In this document: piece by piece, positions 12,701-21,661 of the stretch
How positions within the stretch are numbered: the stretch's first letter is position 1
Layout: the number at the start of each line of letters is the position of its first letter
NCBI GenBank assembly: GCA_028551475.1
Contig: CM052359.1
Location: 23,809,583-23,873,582 of the forward strand
Length of the DNA: 64,000 bases
Direction: 5' to 3'
From: Casuarina equisetifolia
Lineage: Eukaryota > Streptophyta > Magnoliopsida > Fagales > Casuarinaceae
The notes under the pieces: model-generated
Databases searched by the model: none
Seen by the model: only the letters and a program-made list of their open reading frames with translations
What the model was told of the DNA's origin: nothing
Position numbers and translations under genes: made by a program

Positions 12701-15180
12701 AGGGAAAGTGGAGTCCAAAAATAAGGCCCATTATGAACACTACCCAAGCCCATCAGTGTTCCATTCGAACTAGCATGAAAAAGACAAACGTTCGTATCAA
12801 AAGTAACTTGACAAGAATTGTCAAGGCAAGCTTTGGAGACAGAAATGAGGTTGAATTGAAAGGTTGGGACAAAGAGGACATTATGGAGGGTAATGGAAGG
12901 GCTAAAGGAAACAATTCCAATTTTGTTAACGGAAGTAACAGTGTCATTGGGTAATTGCACTAAAATGGGAGGGTTTGGTAAAGGGAGGGTAGAGGCAAAG
13001 AGGCGGTCATTGTAGACAATGTGATCACTGGCCCTTGAATTAATAATCCAACTATTAGTCGAAAGAGTATTCATGAAACAAAAAGAAGTACCTGCAAAAC
13101 TGGCAGATTTATCCGAAGCACTGAGCTGATTAATAGTAGACATGATCATTAGAAAGGGTCAGATGAGAAGGTTCAACAACTACGGAACAAACTTGATTGG
13201 TGAAAGCATCGCGGGCCTTAGAATCCTGGGCAGCAGGCTTACCATGAAGTTTCCAACAAGTGTCTTGAGTGTGGTATTTGTGTTTACAATAATCACAATA
13301 TTTACCATTATAATTGCCACAATTAAAGGTTGATCTAATGGACATAGATGACTTAAAGACCGGAGCTGAAGTGGCAGTATGTGAGCCACCTAAAAAAAAT
13401 GTAGGTAAGGAGAGTGCTGGACCATCAGATCTAGGATCAAAAGACTGGCCATTGGATCCATAAGGAGGGGCATTAGGCATAAACCCTAATTGAGAAAGGG
13501 TGCCACCTCCTAGGGCCTTTGTAGCCGCGATGTTGCGCTGAGCAGATGTAGCACGAGAAGCTAGCAGTACTGAGTCTCCTACACGGAGATATTCAGAGTT
13601 AGCAAGCCTTTGATTCTCCTCTTGTACTGCTAGGAAGAATATCCAGCGAAGAGAAGGCTTGGGTTCCATTGTGAGGATCTAAGAACGCAAAGATAAGTAA
13701 GAATCATTTAAAATAAGTAAGAACTGTGTGATCCATGTGCTTTCCTTAATTCTTTGATACTGTTGAAGCGTGGAATTTGGCCTGATGAGAGGTTCTTTGG
13801 CAGCGTCGAGCTCGTTCTAAATGGCAGAAAGGTGATTGAAACATGCGGTAATTGAAAAATCCCTTTGTTTCAATTCGCTCTTCGCTTGAAGGAGGGAGAA
13901 ACGCTTGGCACGATTGATCTTACCATACATCTCAGTAAGGTTATCCCACATGCATTTAGCATCGTCATTGTAAGGAAGGTCGGCAGAGACATCCTTGGTG
14001 AGATAATTGCCAATCCATGACCGAACAAGTTGCTTACATTGGCACTAGTAGTGAGCTAGCCATTCATCTATCAGGCAAGGGAAGGAACCATCGATAAATG
14101 ACTCATTATCCTTGGTAACAAGTGCACGACGAAAATCTCTAGCCCATGAGGAGTAATTGGATTGTCCAAAAAGTGGTTGAGCAACAAGTCGGAGTTCAGG
14201 ACCGTCAGCGGCGCCGGTGAATAATGGGTCGCCAAGCTCGAGGCGGCCATGAGGAGCACCAAAATAACGTAACCCAAATGGGTTGCTAATTGGGTAGGGA
14301 TCTAGAATCCTAAAACCTGATGGAGCATTCCCAAAACCTAGAGGCAAGTTGGAGCCCAGCTGAAAACCTGACCCGGAATGAACCTAGCTCGACATAAGAC
14401 CTGGATGGAGGCCAACATAAGGCCCGACCCCAGGATAGGCTGAGTTCATGACAAGAGGAATAATCAGCCCAGGTAGGGGCGCAGACAAAGTCAAATCTAG
14501 CCTAGAATGGGGTAAGCTAGATTGAGGAAGGCTTGTGACAGGAGGACTTGAGTCCTCCTTCCAATCTTCAACAAGGGGCTTATCAGACATAAACATGATA
14601 AGGTAAAAGGTGAAGGTAAGGTGTTTGTGGTTTGATTAAAAAAAAGGTGTAGGAAACGGATTGACCGAGCCAAAGGATTCTAACTTGTTTTACCGGTTCC
14701 AAGTGATGAAACCAGACCAAACAATGAAAGAGAGAAAAAAAAAGGGTAGCAAGAAAAAAAAATTGGCATAAACGTGAAGCCAAGGGAAGCAAAAGGTTGT
14801 GCAAATGCCAAGGAATGAAACCGTTCAAAAAGGAGAGAGAAAAAACACTTTAGCCAAAGGAAGAAAAAAAAAGTGTTTTATGTGTTCCAAGGAAAGAAAA
14901 AGAAAAAGGCTTTTAGGAGAAAAGGGAGGAAAATGTAAAGGTGGTTTACGGATTCCAAGGAAAGAGAAAGAAAAAAGGCTTTTAGGTAAAAATGAAGAAA
15001 AATGTAAAGGAATGAAACGAGTTCCAAGGATGAAACTTGGACAAGACAATGAAAGAGAAAGAAAAGGACTTTAGGTTAAGGGAAGGAAACCCGTGATTGG
15101 TAGATTGCAAGAGATGAAACGGAGAAAATGAGAGAAAAAAAATTACGGAAGCTTTAGGCCAAAGGAAGAAAAATGAAGAC

Positions 15181-15191
15181 TCTTGATACCA
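15181..15191 (-). other. Copia primer binding site, unit A
   Basis: On the minus strand the bases following the 5' LTR read TGGTATCAAGA, matching the complement of the initiator tRNA-Met 3' end (TGGTATCAGAG) with one inserted or changed base. The unit B element has the equivalent site at 43147-43157. Confidence 0.8.
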
Positions 15192-15426
15192 TGACAAGAA
15201 GTGAATAACAGAAAACAGAGAACATGAAAAGCTTCTGTATTCACGAGAAAAGTGTGTATGACCTAGAATAATTAGGTTTACTTATAATACAATGATGTGT
15301 ACATGAGAAAAGAAATAATATAATGACAAGAATAATTCCTATTTGTACAAATCCTACTTCTCAAAATATAGATGTTGCACATAATGTGAGAGAATAATTA
15401 GGGATATTGACATCGGATCTGCAACA
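15192..15426 (-). repeat. 5' LTR of Copia, unit A
   Basis: The 235 bp LTR begins TGTTGCAGATCC at 15426 and ends TTGTCA at 15192 on the minus strand, with the primer binding site next to it. Confidence 0.88.
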
Positions 15427-15560
15427 ACAATCACTCGTTTTCTACAGTGACAAATTAAATTATATTACCCAACAATAATAAAATACAAAATCTAGGGGGA
15501 GAAAAAGAAATGACATGGATCTTGCATGCACGAGCTAACTAGTATACAAGATGACAATAT
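15427..15560 (+). repeat. R repeat, copy R2A, right part
   Basis: From ACAATCACTCGTTTTCTACAG onward the sequence matches the R copy that runs into the intact ETO1 gene (59780-59915), including GACATGGATCTTGCATGC and a diverged GTGTACAAGA tail. It is the continuation of the R copy split by Copia. Confidence 0.78.
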
Positions 15561-15574
15561 AAAAACTATTAATT

Positions 15575-15702
15575 TGAAGGACATTGTCCTATATTGGAAA
15601 GGTAAGTAGATGTCCAAGTTTTATAAGAGTTTAGGCAACTTTACTTATTAGAGTAGCTTTTTGGGTTAAAATTTCATGCCCCTAACAAAGTGATATTAGT
15701 GC
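15575..15702 (+). mobile_element. LTR 3'-end and primer-site relic (unit A)
   Basis: The stretch from ACATTGTCCTATATTGG through CTTATTAGAGTAGC to CCCCTAACA (15687) has the look of a plant LTR end. TGATATTAGTGCC follows at 15691-15703, a decayed version of the initiator-Met primer site TGGTATCAGAGCC. No internal coding domain or second LTR is visible, and the left end is not defined. Unit B has the same relic near 43541-43668. Confidence 0.4.
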
Positions 15703-15789
15703 CACCCATGACTCGTTTCCAATGCCAAAGGCCAAGTGCTCAGAATGGGTAGAAAGAGGCATCCAACTATCTGGAAGGATTAGATGTAT

Positions 15790-16300
15790 GTTCCCATATT
15801 AAACTATGTACATATTAATTAGAGTGGAAATACACTTTTGGTAAAAGAAAATAGTTTATTTTCTAGAAAGCAAAAGAATAATTAAAAAGTAAATGTAAAC
15901 AAATTTTTAGACTTGGCCTGAGAAAATTAGTTTTCATTTACTAGTTTAAATAACTTTTTGAGGGGTTTTAGCTAGGAGACATCACAACATAAGCCATAAG
16001 CTTTTCTAGACTTATAATGCCCAGATTTAAGGTCTTATTGGCAAAGGAAAGGTTATACCGTACAGTTAAATTGTTTGGTGAGAAAGCTATGACTTTCGTT
16101 AAGCCCATCCAAATAGGATGACAAGAGTTTCAACTATCAAATTTCATGTTTTAGATTTTAGTTTTTCTTTCAAATTCACCATAAGAGAAATGAACATATC
16201 AAGGCAAGCAAATAACTCTTTCAATTGATTTGTCATATCAATTATTCGAAATATTTTTTTTCTCTCCATCCATCAATTGGTCACTAAAAGACAAGAAATT
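15790..16300 (-). pseudogene. ETO1 intron-only relic (unit A)
   Basis: This non-coding stretch aligns with 61285-62030, which is the intron of the intact ETO1 gene between the exon ending RKGQ and the exon beginning ALNNLGSV. Shared landmarks in order are CATATTAATTAGAGTGGAAA, CTTTTTGAGGGGTTT, CATAAGCTTTTC, TATAATGCCCAGA, GTTAAGCCCA and CTATCAAATTTCATGTTTT. No ETO1 exon remains on either side. The order R then ETO1 sequence matches the intact locus, so I infer a decayed ETO1 copy. Confidence 0.75.
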
Positions 16301-17355
16301 TAGAATGCAGTACTGAATTGTGATTGGTGTTAAATTATAAAAAATATTGTATTTTTCAAGAAGATATTATTGCAACAAAAATTTCAATTAAAACCTGTCT
16401 TTTGCCACTAAATACTTTTAATGGCAAAAGACTATATCCTTGTTTGAACTTTATCCAAAACTTCTATTTCCTTGTTTGAACTTCATCCGAAACTCATATT
16501 TCCTTGTCTGAACTTCATTTGATCATCTTTCCCTCATCATCAAATCATCTTTCCCTTGTAATGAATTTGAAAATTCCATAAATTGTTAGTTTATTTAAAA
16601 TGGAAACAGAGGAAAAGGCCGAACGGCGGGAGTCATTCTAGATTCTTTTCTCTGGAGCCTAATTGAGATAATTATTCGGGCACGCCCGTTGCAGAAGCGG
16701 GGCCCAGCCCACTATATGAACCTGGGCATTCTAAATGGGTCCCACTGGTCCCCCGGAAGATGAGCCACACTCGTTCTGATTGGCTCGTGCCTTTTTTTTT
16801 TTTTTTTTTTCTTTTCTGTTACTTGCTTTTGGTAACCCAAATTTTAGGTGTTTGCTTTGAAACCACTTCTTCAAAATTTGTCGCTGGTAAGATAGTGTGG
16901 TCCCGTAAAATCTTATCTAAGAGGAAGAAGCATGTGCATTCCTGTTTACTCATATTAGCATGAAAGGCTTATAATTTTATGCATGTAAATACAGTTAGGC
17001 GTGCTATGTATATTGGTGTTCAAAGTAGGACGAAGTAATCTAAACAGTGCTAAATTATAGCGCAGCTTACACCTTTGTTGGTTTGGTTTCTGTTGCTTTA
17101 TTCATTACCACCCCATCTCATCATGAACCATACATACCTTTAAGAAATTACGCAACGGATTGGATTTACAGATTTGAATATATTGGCAATGGAGATCTTA
17201 GTTCCTCACTGCAGGATATTGTTCCCTTGGAATTCCTTTGTACTACACACATGCTCACATGCACGCATGCAACAAGTAAAAACTTTCTCGACATTCCCCT
17301 TTCGGTCTTATAAGAATAGACAACTAATGGGTAGTAATGGCTTCTAGAATTATGA
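16301..17355. other. Unassigned stretch present only in unit A
   Basis: Unit B lacks this stretch: it jumps from the equivalent of about 16276 to the equivalent of about 17352. It contains a 32 bp tandem repeat (16437-16532), an 18-20 base T-run near 16793-16812 and an open plus-strand frame 17047-17313. That frame includes LRNYATDWIYRFEYIGNGD, but I do not recognise a family, and no matching splice structure is evident. Confidence 0.5.
16437..16532 (+). repeat. 32 bp tandem repeat, three copies
   Basis: TCCTTGTTTGAACTT starts at 16437, 16469 and 16501, a 32 bp period; the third copy diverges in its second half. It resembles part of the long-form satellite units (48.4-50 kb, TCATTTGAACTTCATTCAAA), though this may be chance similarity of AT-rich DNA. 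Confidence 0.75.
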
Positions 17356-17455
17356 TCTATCCCCAGATCATAGGACCATTTGTTCTCCTTTTCAGTAGAT
17401 GGTGGAACTTGTAGCTTATTCTACAAAACCATGTGTAAAGCAATGACTTTACAAA

Positions 17456-19357
17456 ATGTGCCCACCATTTTGCCAAAGCCAACCGTCTAATTACACTCCT
17501 TTTTCTCTTGCAACTTCACAGAAAAAGCGTCATAGAGGAACTACAATAACCGACAAATTATCTGTGCTACCTTTCTCAAATGCTGTATTAATCGTGCCTT
17601 CTGCCAACCAGGACGAGGTTGAGCAAGAATCCGAATGATGCAGAAGATCACACCCATCTTGAGGCGTCATGCTCTCAAAGATACCAGCACCTGACACAAC
17701 CAAGATTCGACATACCTATCAGTATCGAAAGTTTGCCAACTGCTCACTTTAGGCACAGGTATAACTCCAAATCTGACCACAAAGGAATGAAGAGAAAAGT
17801 TCCATCTTGATAATTGCACATACATACCGACGTGTTTAAGTGGTGAAAATGTGTGATATGAAACATAGTTGCTAGTGACTACAATTATATAGAGACTACG
17901 ATAAATAAATGCTAGTGACTATAGTCATTAGAGATTGGCTTACATGCATGTATATAACTCACCAATTTTAACTCGAACAAATAATGCTAGTGACAAAAAA
18001 CTTAAAGGACTGATGAGAGAATCCAGACACATTAAGCTTAGAAGTTTCACTTCTTTAGATACACATCACTGATGGATCGAGACATAGCAAGCACAACATT
18101 GACTCGAGGCACACCCGGCACAATGATGTAGCCACCGGCTGCTTCTACTCGAGGCCTTTCATTATCTCTATCTGGATCATGATCTTTTATTAGTGCAGAG
18201 GCTAAAAGATTAGTCATCGAATTTCCTGTTATGCACATTGAAACATGCAAACAATAAGCCGTTAAATTAAAAATAGAGTAAATGCAGCAGACAATTTCCT
18301 ATTATTTAGTTTCCAAGCAACCAATTTGATCCTGAGGGATGGACGGTCACACCGACAAATGCAGCCAACGCAGCCAAACAATATCTCTTTTCCAAGTCTA
18401 TTCACAAGGTTTTTGAAAGCCACTGGTCCGATACATAGAAACCATTAAAAAGTTTGAATAAGTGCTTACCGAACACATACGCTGGGTAGAAGCAATAAGA
18501 GCCAAGAATTTTGTTATTCAAATCGGACGGATGCAACTAGACTCAACTCCCCTAACGACCTTAATCCTCACTAAGAAGGCCACTTATCTGTTGGATGCAG
18601 TTTATTAGTAATATTATCTGCACAAAGAAAATAATAAAAAAAGAAGTTCACCGACTAAAGTCAATCTTCTCCATGCATAGCAAAGACTTTGAGTCGCCTA
18701 CATTGGCAATCAAAATCTGCCCATCAACAAGAAGTGCAATAGTGGCTGTTGATCCTGATAAAAGCTTCTTTTCAAAAGCTTCTTGAAAGCACATGTTGGA
18801 ATGCATACGAATTTAGGGTGTCTTATTATATACATATCTGTTGTCACAATCTAGTTTTGTCATTCCCCAAAACTCAGCATTCTCCGAATGCAATTTCATG
18901 AATTGCATATGAAAATTTACAAGTCATATCCAAAATGCGAACAAAAATACATCTAGCACCAGTAACCTTCAAGTGAGCGTGAGAGAATACCAAGAACCAG
19001 TATCTTCATATAAATAGTGCATACAATCCTATCTTCTCAGACCTCCCTATATCCCTGAAGCGTGGCAGATTGGCAATTCACGGTTTGACTTTGAGAAGAT
19101 CCAGCAGAAGGAACCCACTCAGAACATTTTGGAGAGTCTAACAAGGCAAAAATTCCACCTTCATCATATGCCATCAGGCATGACACGGATCCCCCATATG
19201 AAGATGGAATCTCAACAAGAAGTAATGCTTGCAACAATAAAAGATGCCTAAATTGAACAAGCGGGAAGAATTTCAAACCAAGAGAAACCACTAGTAGTGC
19301 AAAGAAATACGCACATGTTGCAGCTTCCATGGCTAACAAAATGGGTGGAAATGGCAT
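17456..19357 (-). pseudogene. Protein phosphatase 2C pseudogene (signal-anchor PP2C type), unit A
   Basis: Minus-strand exons resemble plant PP2Cs with an N-terminal hydrophobic segment (Arabidopsis At3g63320/At3g63340 group). Exon 1, 19357-19043, has a hydrophobic stretch, then DEGGIFALLDSPKCSEW and CQSATLQGYRE, ending at a GAG/GTCTGA donor. About 18786-18651 reads STATIALLVDGQILIANVGD. 18230-18050 reads KDHDPDRDNERPRVEAAGG and SRSISD (family SRAIGD). About 17835-17700 reads GVIPVPKVSSWQAL and then breaks where the ASDG motif should be. 17640-17500 reads NTAFEKGSTDNLSVIVVPL. The exon or exons with the metal-binding DGHxG motif are not between 19043 and 18786. With that loss, the ASDG break and substitutions at invariant sites, no phosphatase can be made. 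The unit B copy has the same internal loss. Confidence 0.82.
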
Positions 19358-19581
19358 GAAGTAAGAAAAGAGGATTCTATAATAACCTCACAATTCGTAT
19401 GTACTAAAAAGATGCCTTTCAATATTTAAGTACGCCGTCCCAAAATGTCTAGCAAAATATAAGTCAGACTTCAGATTTCTGCACACCGCAACATTTGCGA
19501 ACACGATTTTTAGCCAACAGAGGTTGTAAACGAATTATAACAGCGAAAATAGAGTCAAGAATGAAAGGTTTCTCTCCCTTG

Positions 19582-20557
19582 TAATCAGTAACATACTAAG
19601 AAACACAGAAACAATTTGATTAATTAAAACCTAGAACATAACGAATTTGTATTGCTAATGTATTTGTATATATTGGATTCCATCTACCATGTTGGTGGCT
19701 TGAATTAGTTTCATACCAGCTTTGGGTTTGGGCATGAGACTACAAAATGCCAGTAGCTGTGAAAATTGGCAAGCAAAAGTGGCATGAAATCCCTAATTAG
19801 ACAGAGTGGACCATCCCAAAGCCCATCAATTTCTACGAAACTTATCAGCTCTAATTCTACTAAGGGAAACCCATTTCACTATTTCCACGAACAGATTGAA
19901 GGAATTCGTCGCCTAGTAATTCCTTCACACCACCACGAATATCCAACCACAAAACTAGAGACTTCAAACGTCATACCTGCGTCGTTCATTTTCCTTCTTT
20001 CTCCCAACGGCCAAGCGGAACGGGCTCTACAGCTAGAACAAAACTGATAGCTTGATGGGTACCTCGGGCGAGAGCGTTGTACCAAGGTAGGGACTCAGAC
20101 GAACGATTCGATTGTGAGAAGTGGCTCCGATACTCAGTTTTTACTCAGACGAACGATTCGATTGCGAGAAGTGGCTCCGATACTCAGTCTTTACTCAGAC
20201 GAACGATTCGATTACGAGGAGTGGCTCCGATACTCAGCCTTTGTCGTTTTCTTTGAAGCACTAAGCTTTGTCCATGGCCCGGCTTTAAGAGCTCCGACTT
20301 GTAGTTTATCTACCTTGTACAGCCGCATGCAACTTCCCGATTGCAGTCACAATACTTGGCAAGAAACCCAACACAAAAGTTTCAATCTTTTCCATGAATT
20401 ATCGGGTGGATCAAAAATTGTAACGCATTAAGAAATCCCAGAAGAATGATATGTGGATATGTTTTCCTTTCTTATATGTCAGGAGGAAAGGGAATCACAC
20501 GTTTTCTACATTGACACATTAAATTATATTATGCAAAAATAATAAAACACAAAATTA
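19582..20557 (+). repeat. R repeat, copy R3A
   Basis: A full-length R copy begins at ATCAGTAACATACTAAG and runs to the ATAAAACACAAAATTACAAAA segment, where it is cut off and joined to a sulfate-transporter fragment. In unit B and at the intact locus the same segment continues toward ETO1. A copy-specific 50 bp triplication lies at 20093-20242. Confidence 0.82.
20093..20242 (+). repeat. 50 bp tandem triplication inside R3A
   Basis: ACTCAGACGAACGATTCGATT begins at 20093, 20143 and 20193 with few differences among the three copies. All other R copies, including R3B, have the segment once, so the triplication arose in this copy. Confidence 0.92.
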
Positions 20558-20578
20558 CAAAAGCCAGAGTTCTTTTGG

Positions 20579-20665
20579 ATATCAGCGATGGCGCCTCTGA
20601 CCTCGGTCATCCTCGGAAGCCTTGTCGTTTATCTCACCCATGCTGAGAATCATGGTGTCCATGTG
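20579..20665 (+). pseudogene. Sulfate transporter (SULTR) single-exon fragment
   Basis: The plus-strand frame reads ISAMAPLTSVILGSLVVYLT and then HAENHGVHV, ending at a GTG/GTGAGA splice donor at 20665; a plausible acceptor AG is at 20583-20584. The block resembles the segment joining the last transmembrane helix to the STAS linker in plant SULTR proton/sulfate co-transporters. No other SULTR exon is seen, so this is an isolated exon. Its left side abuts the truncated R3A copy. The assignment rests on about 28 residues. Confidence 0.55.
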
Positions 20666-21661
20666 GTGAGAACCCCTAGACTCTCATTTTCTAATCTGTT
20701 TAGGCTGTCCAAGTTGTGAGAACCCCTAGACTCTTTGTTCAGTTAGCATGGAGTGGCAATGTGGAAACATTTATAGGGAATGAAACAGCATGATGTAGGG
20801 GATGGCAAATGTGCTGGTGGCGGCAGTGATAATAATGGCAACAATATGGAACAAATTAGAATCAATTTACGTGGACATTCCATGGTTTAATGTTGTTATT
20901 CTCCATAAATATCTGTAAAACATCATGTCAAGGGCTGACAAATTTCCAAGGAACTGACCACAACTTATACTTTCTTTCGTTTTCTAGTCAACCAAATATG
21001 AAAGTGAACAATCTTGAAATCAATTTTGGAGGAATATGTAAATGAGGTTGGTAAATCGTGCCTGGATGGTGGAGGTGGGGATGGAGAGAGAAGCCGCTGG
21101 AAACGACTAGGTTATGGCACTTGAGCGTCGAAGAAAGCGTCCGGGGAGGACAGGCGAGTTTGGCAGCCGTAGGCATGCGAGCCGAGCAGCCATCGACTAT
21201 TATGTTGGCGGGAATGCGGGAGACGAACCCGGCAGCAGTGAAGAATAAAGATGAGTTAAAGATGAGCAAGGGATGCAGAAATTATTATGTTTTTTTATCA
21301 AAAGCAAACTGTATTAATTAATTAATTAATGTGGGTTTTGAAGAAAGAAAAAGAGAACTTGAGGTTGTGTTCACGAAATGGAAAACCGACTTGAATTCTG
21401 AAGTTTAACCACTAAACCTCATGTAACTTTTAGAGTTTTTTCATTCCATTGATTATAGGCAAACTGAAATTTAGAGGAAAAATGAGAAAGAAAAGAATCC
21501 CGCAAAGCTTTGAGAAAATGTTAATTTAGTGTATCACATTTTTGGTCCCACAAAACAAAAAATCACACCTGCACTTACAGTCCGACTTAGTGACTCAAAA
21601 ATGATCTTCTTGTACATTCATTATCTTAGCAATTAGCCAAAGATCAAAACTCTAGAACCAT
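20666..21661. other. Unassigned region between the SULTR fragment and ARIA
   Basis: No gene is recognised. A short local duplication (GAGAACCCCTAGACTCT at 20669 and again near 20719) follows the SULTR fragment. A relatively GC-rich stretch at 21058-21250 is open on both strands but has no recognised domain and no splice logic. The ARIA 3' untranslated region and polyadenylation signals should lie near its right edge. Confidence 0.4.

Larger units (their letters stand above)
9524..15426 (-). mobile_element. Degenerate Copia LTR retrotransposon (unit A)
   Basis: Element of 5.9 kb on the minus strand with two LTRs, PBS and polypurine tract. Reading from the right: gag (about 14596-13130, with a CX2CX4HX4C zinc knuckle CDYCKHKYHTQDTC near 13300); protease (near 13040, WIINSRASDHI); integrase (about 12700-11460, with CPLAKQ); reverse transcriptase (YVDD at about 10741-10765); RNase H (10250-9777, ending near DIFTKP). 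The gag-protease-integrase-RT-RNase H order identifies Copia (Pseudoviridae). The protease Asp of D(S/T)GA is Asn, and many frameshifts and stops split the polyprotein, so it cannot move by itself. The flanks read GCAAT on the left and ACAAT on the right, a 5 bp target duplication with one change. The insertion site lies inside R. Confidence 0.92.
345..20557 (+). repeat. Segmental duplication, unit A
   Basis: This 20.2 kb block matches 28317-47490 in the same orientation and gene order. The coordinate offset is constant at 27972 up to at least 3688 and drifts only by small indels up to the PP2C pseudogene. Both copies contain the MUTYH fragment, RIP pseudogene, Copia element at the same insertion site, ETO1 intron relic, PP2C pseudogene and three R repeats. 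The left edge is a junction with RIP intron sequence. The right edge is the point where R gives way to a sulfate-transporter fragment. Recent tandem duplication or uncollapsed haplotypes would both give this picture. Confidence 0.92.

Noticed and set aside
14799-15074. Lys-rich 91-codon frame next to the Copia 5' LTR (also 42764-43039)
   Set aside because: It is a purine-rich, internally repetitive leader region of the Copia element on the opposite strand to its genes.
21058-21321. Possible GC-rich exon between SULTR fragment and ARIA
   Set aside because: Open on both strands, no recognisable domain, and ARIA is complete without it.
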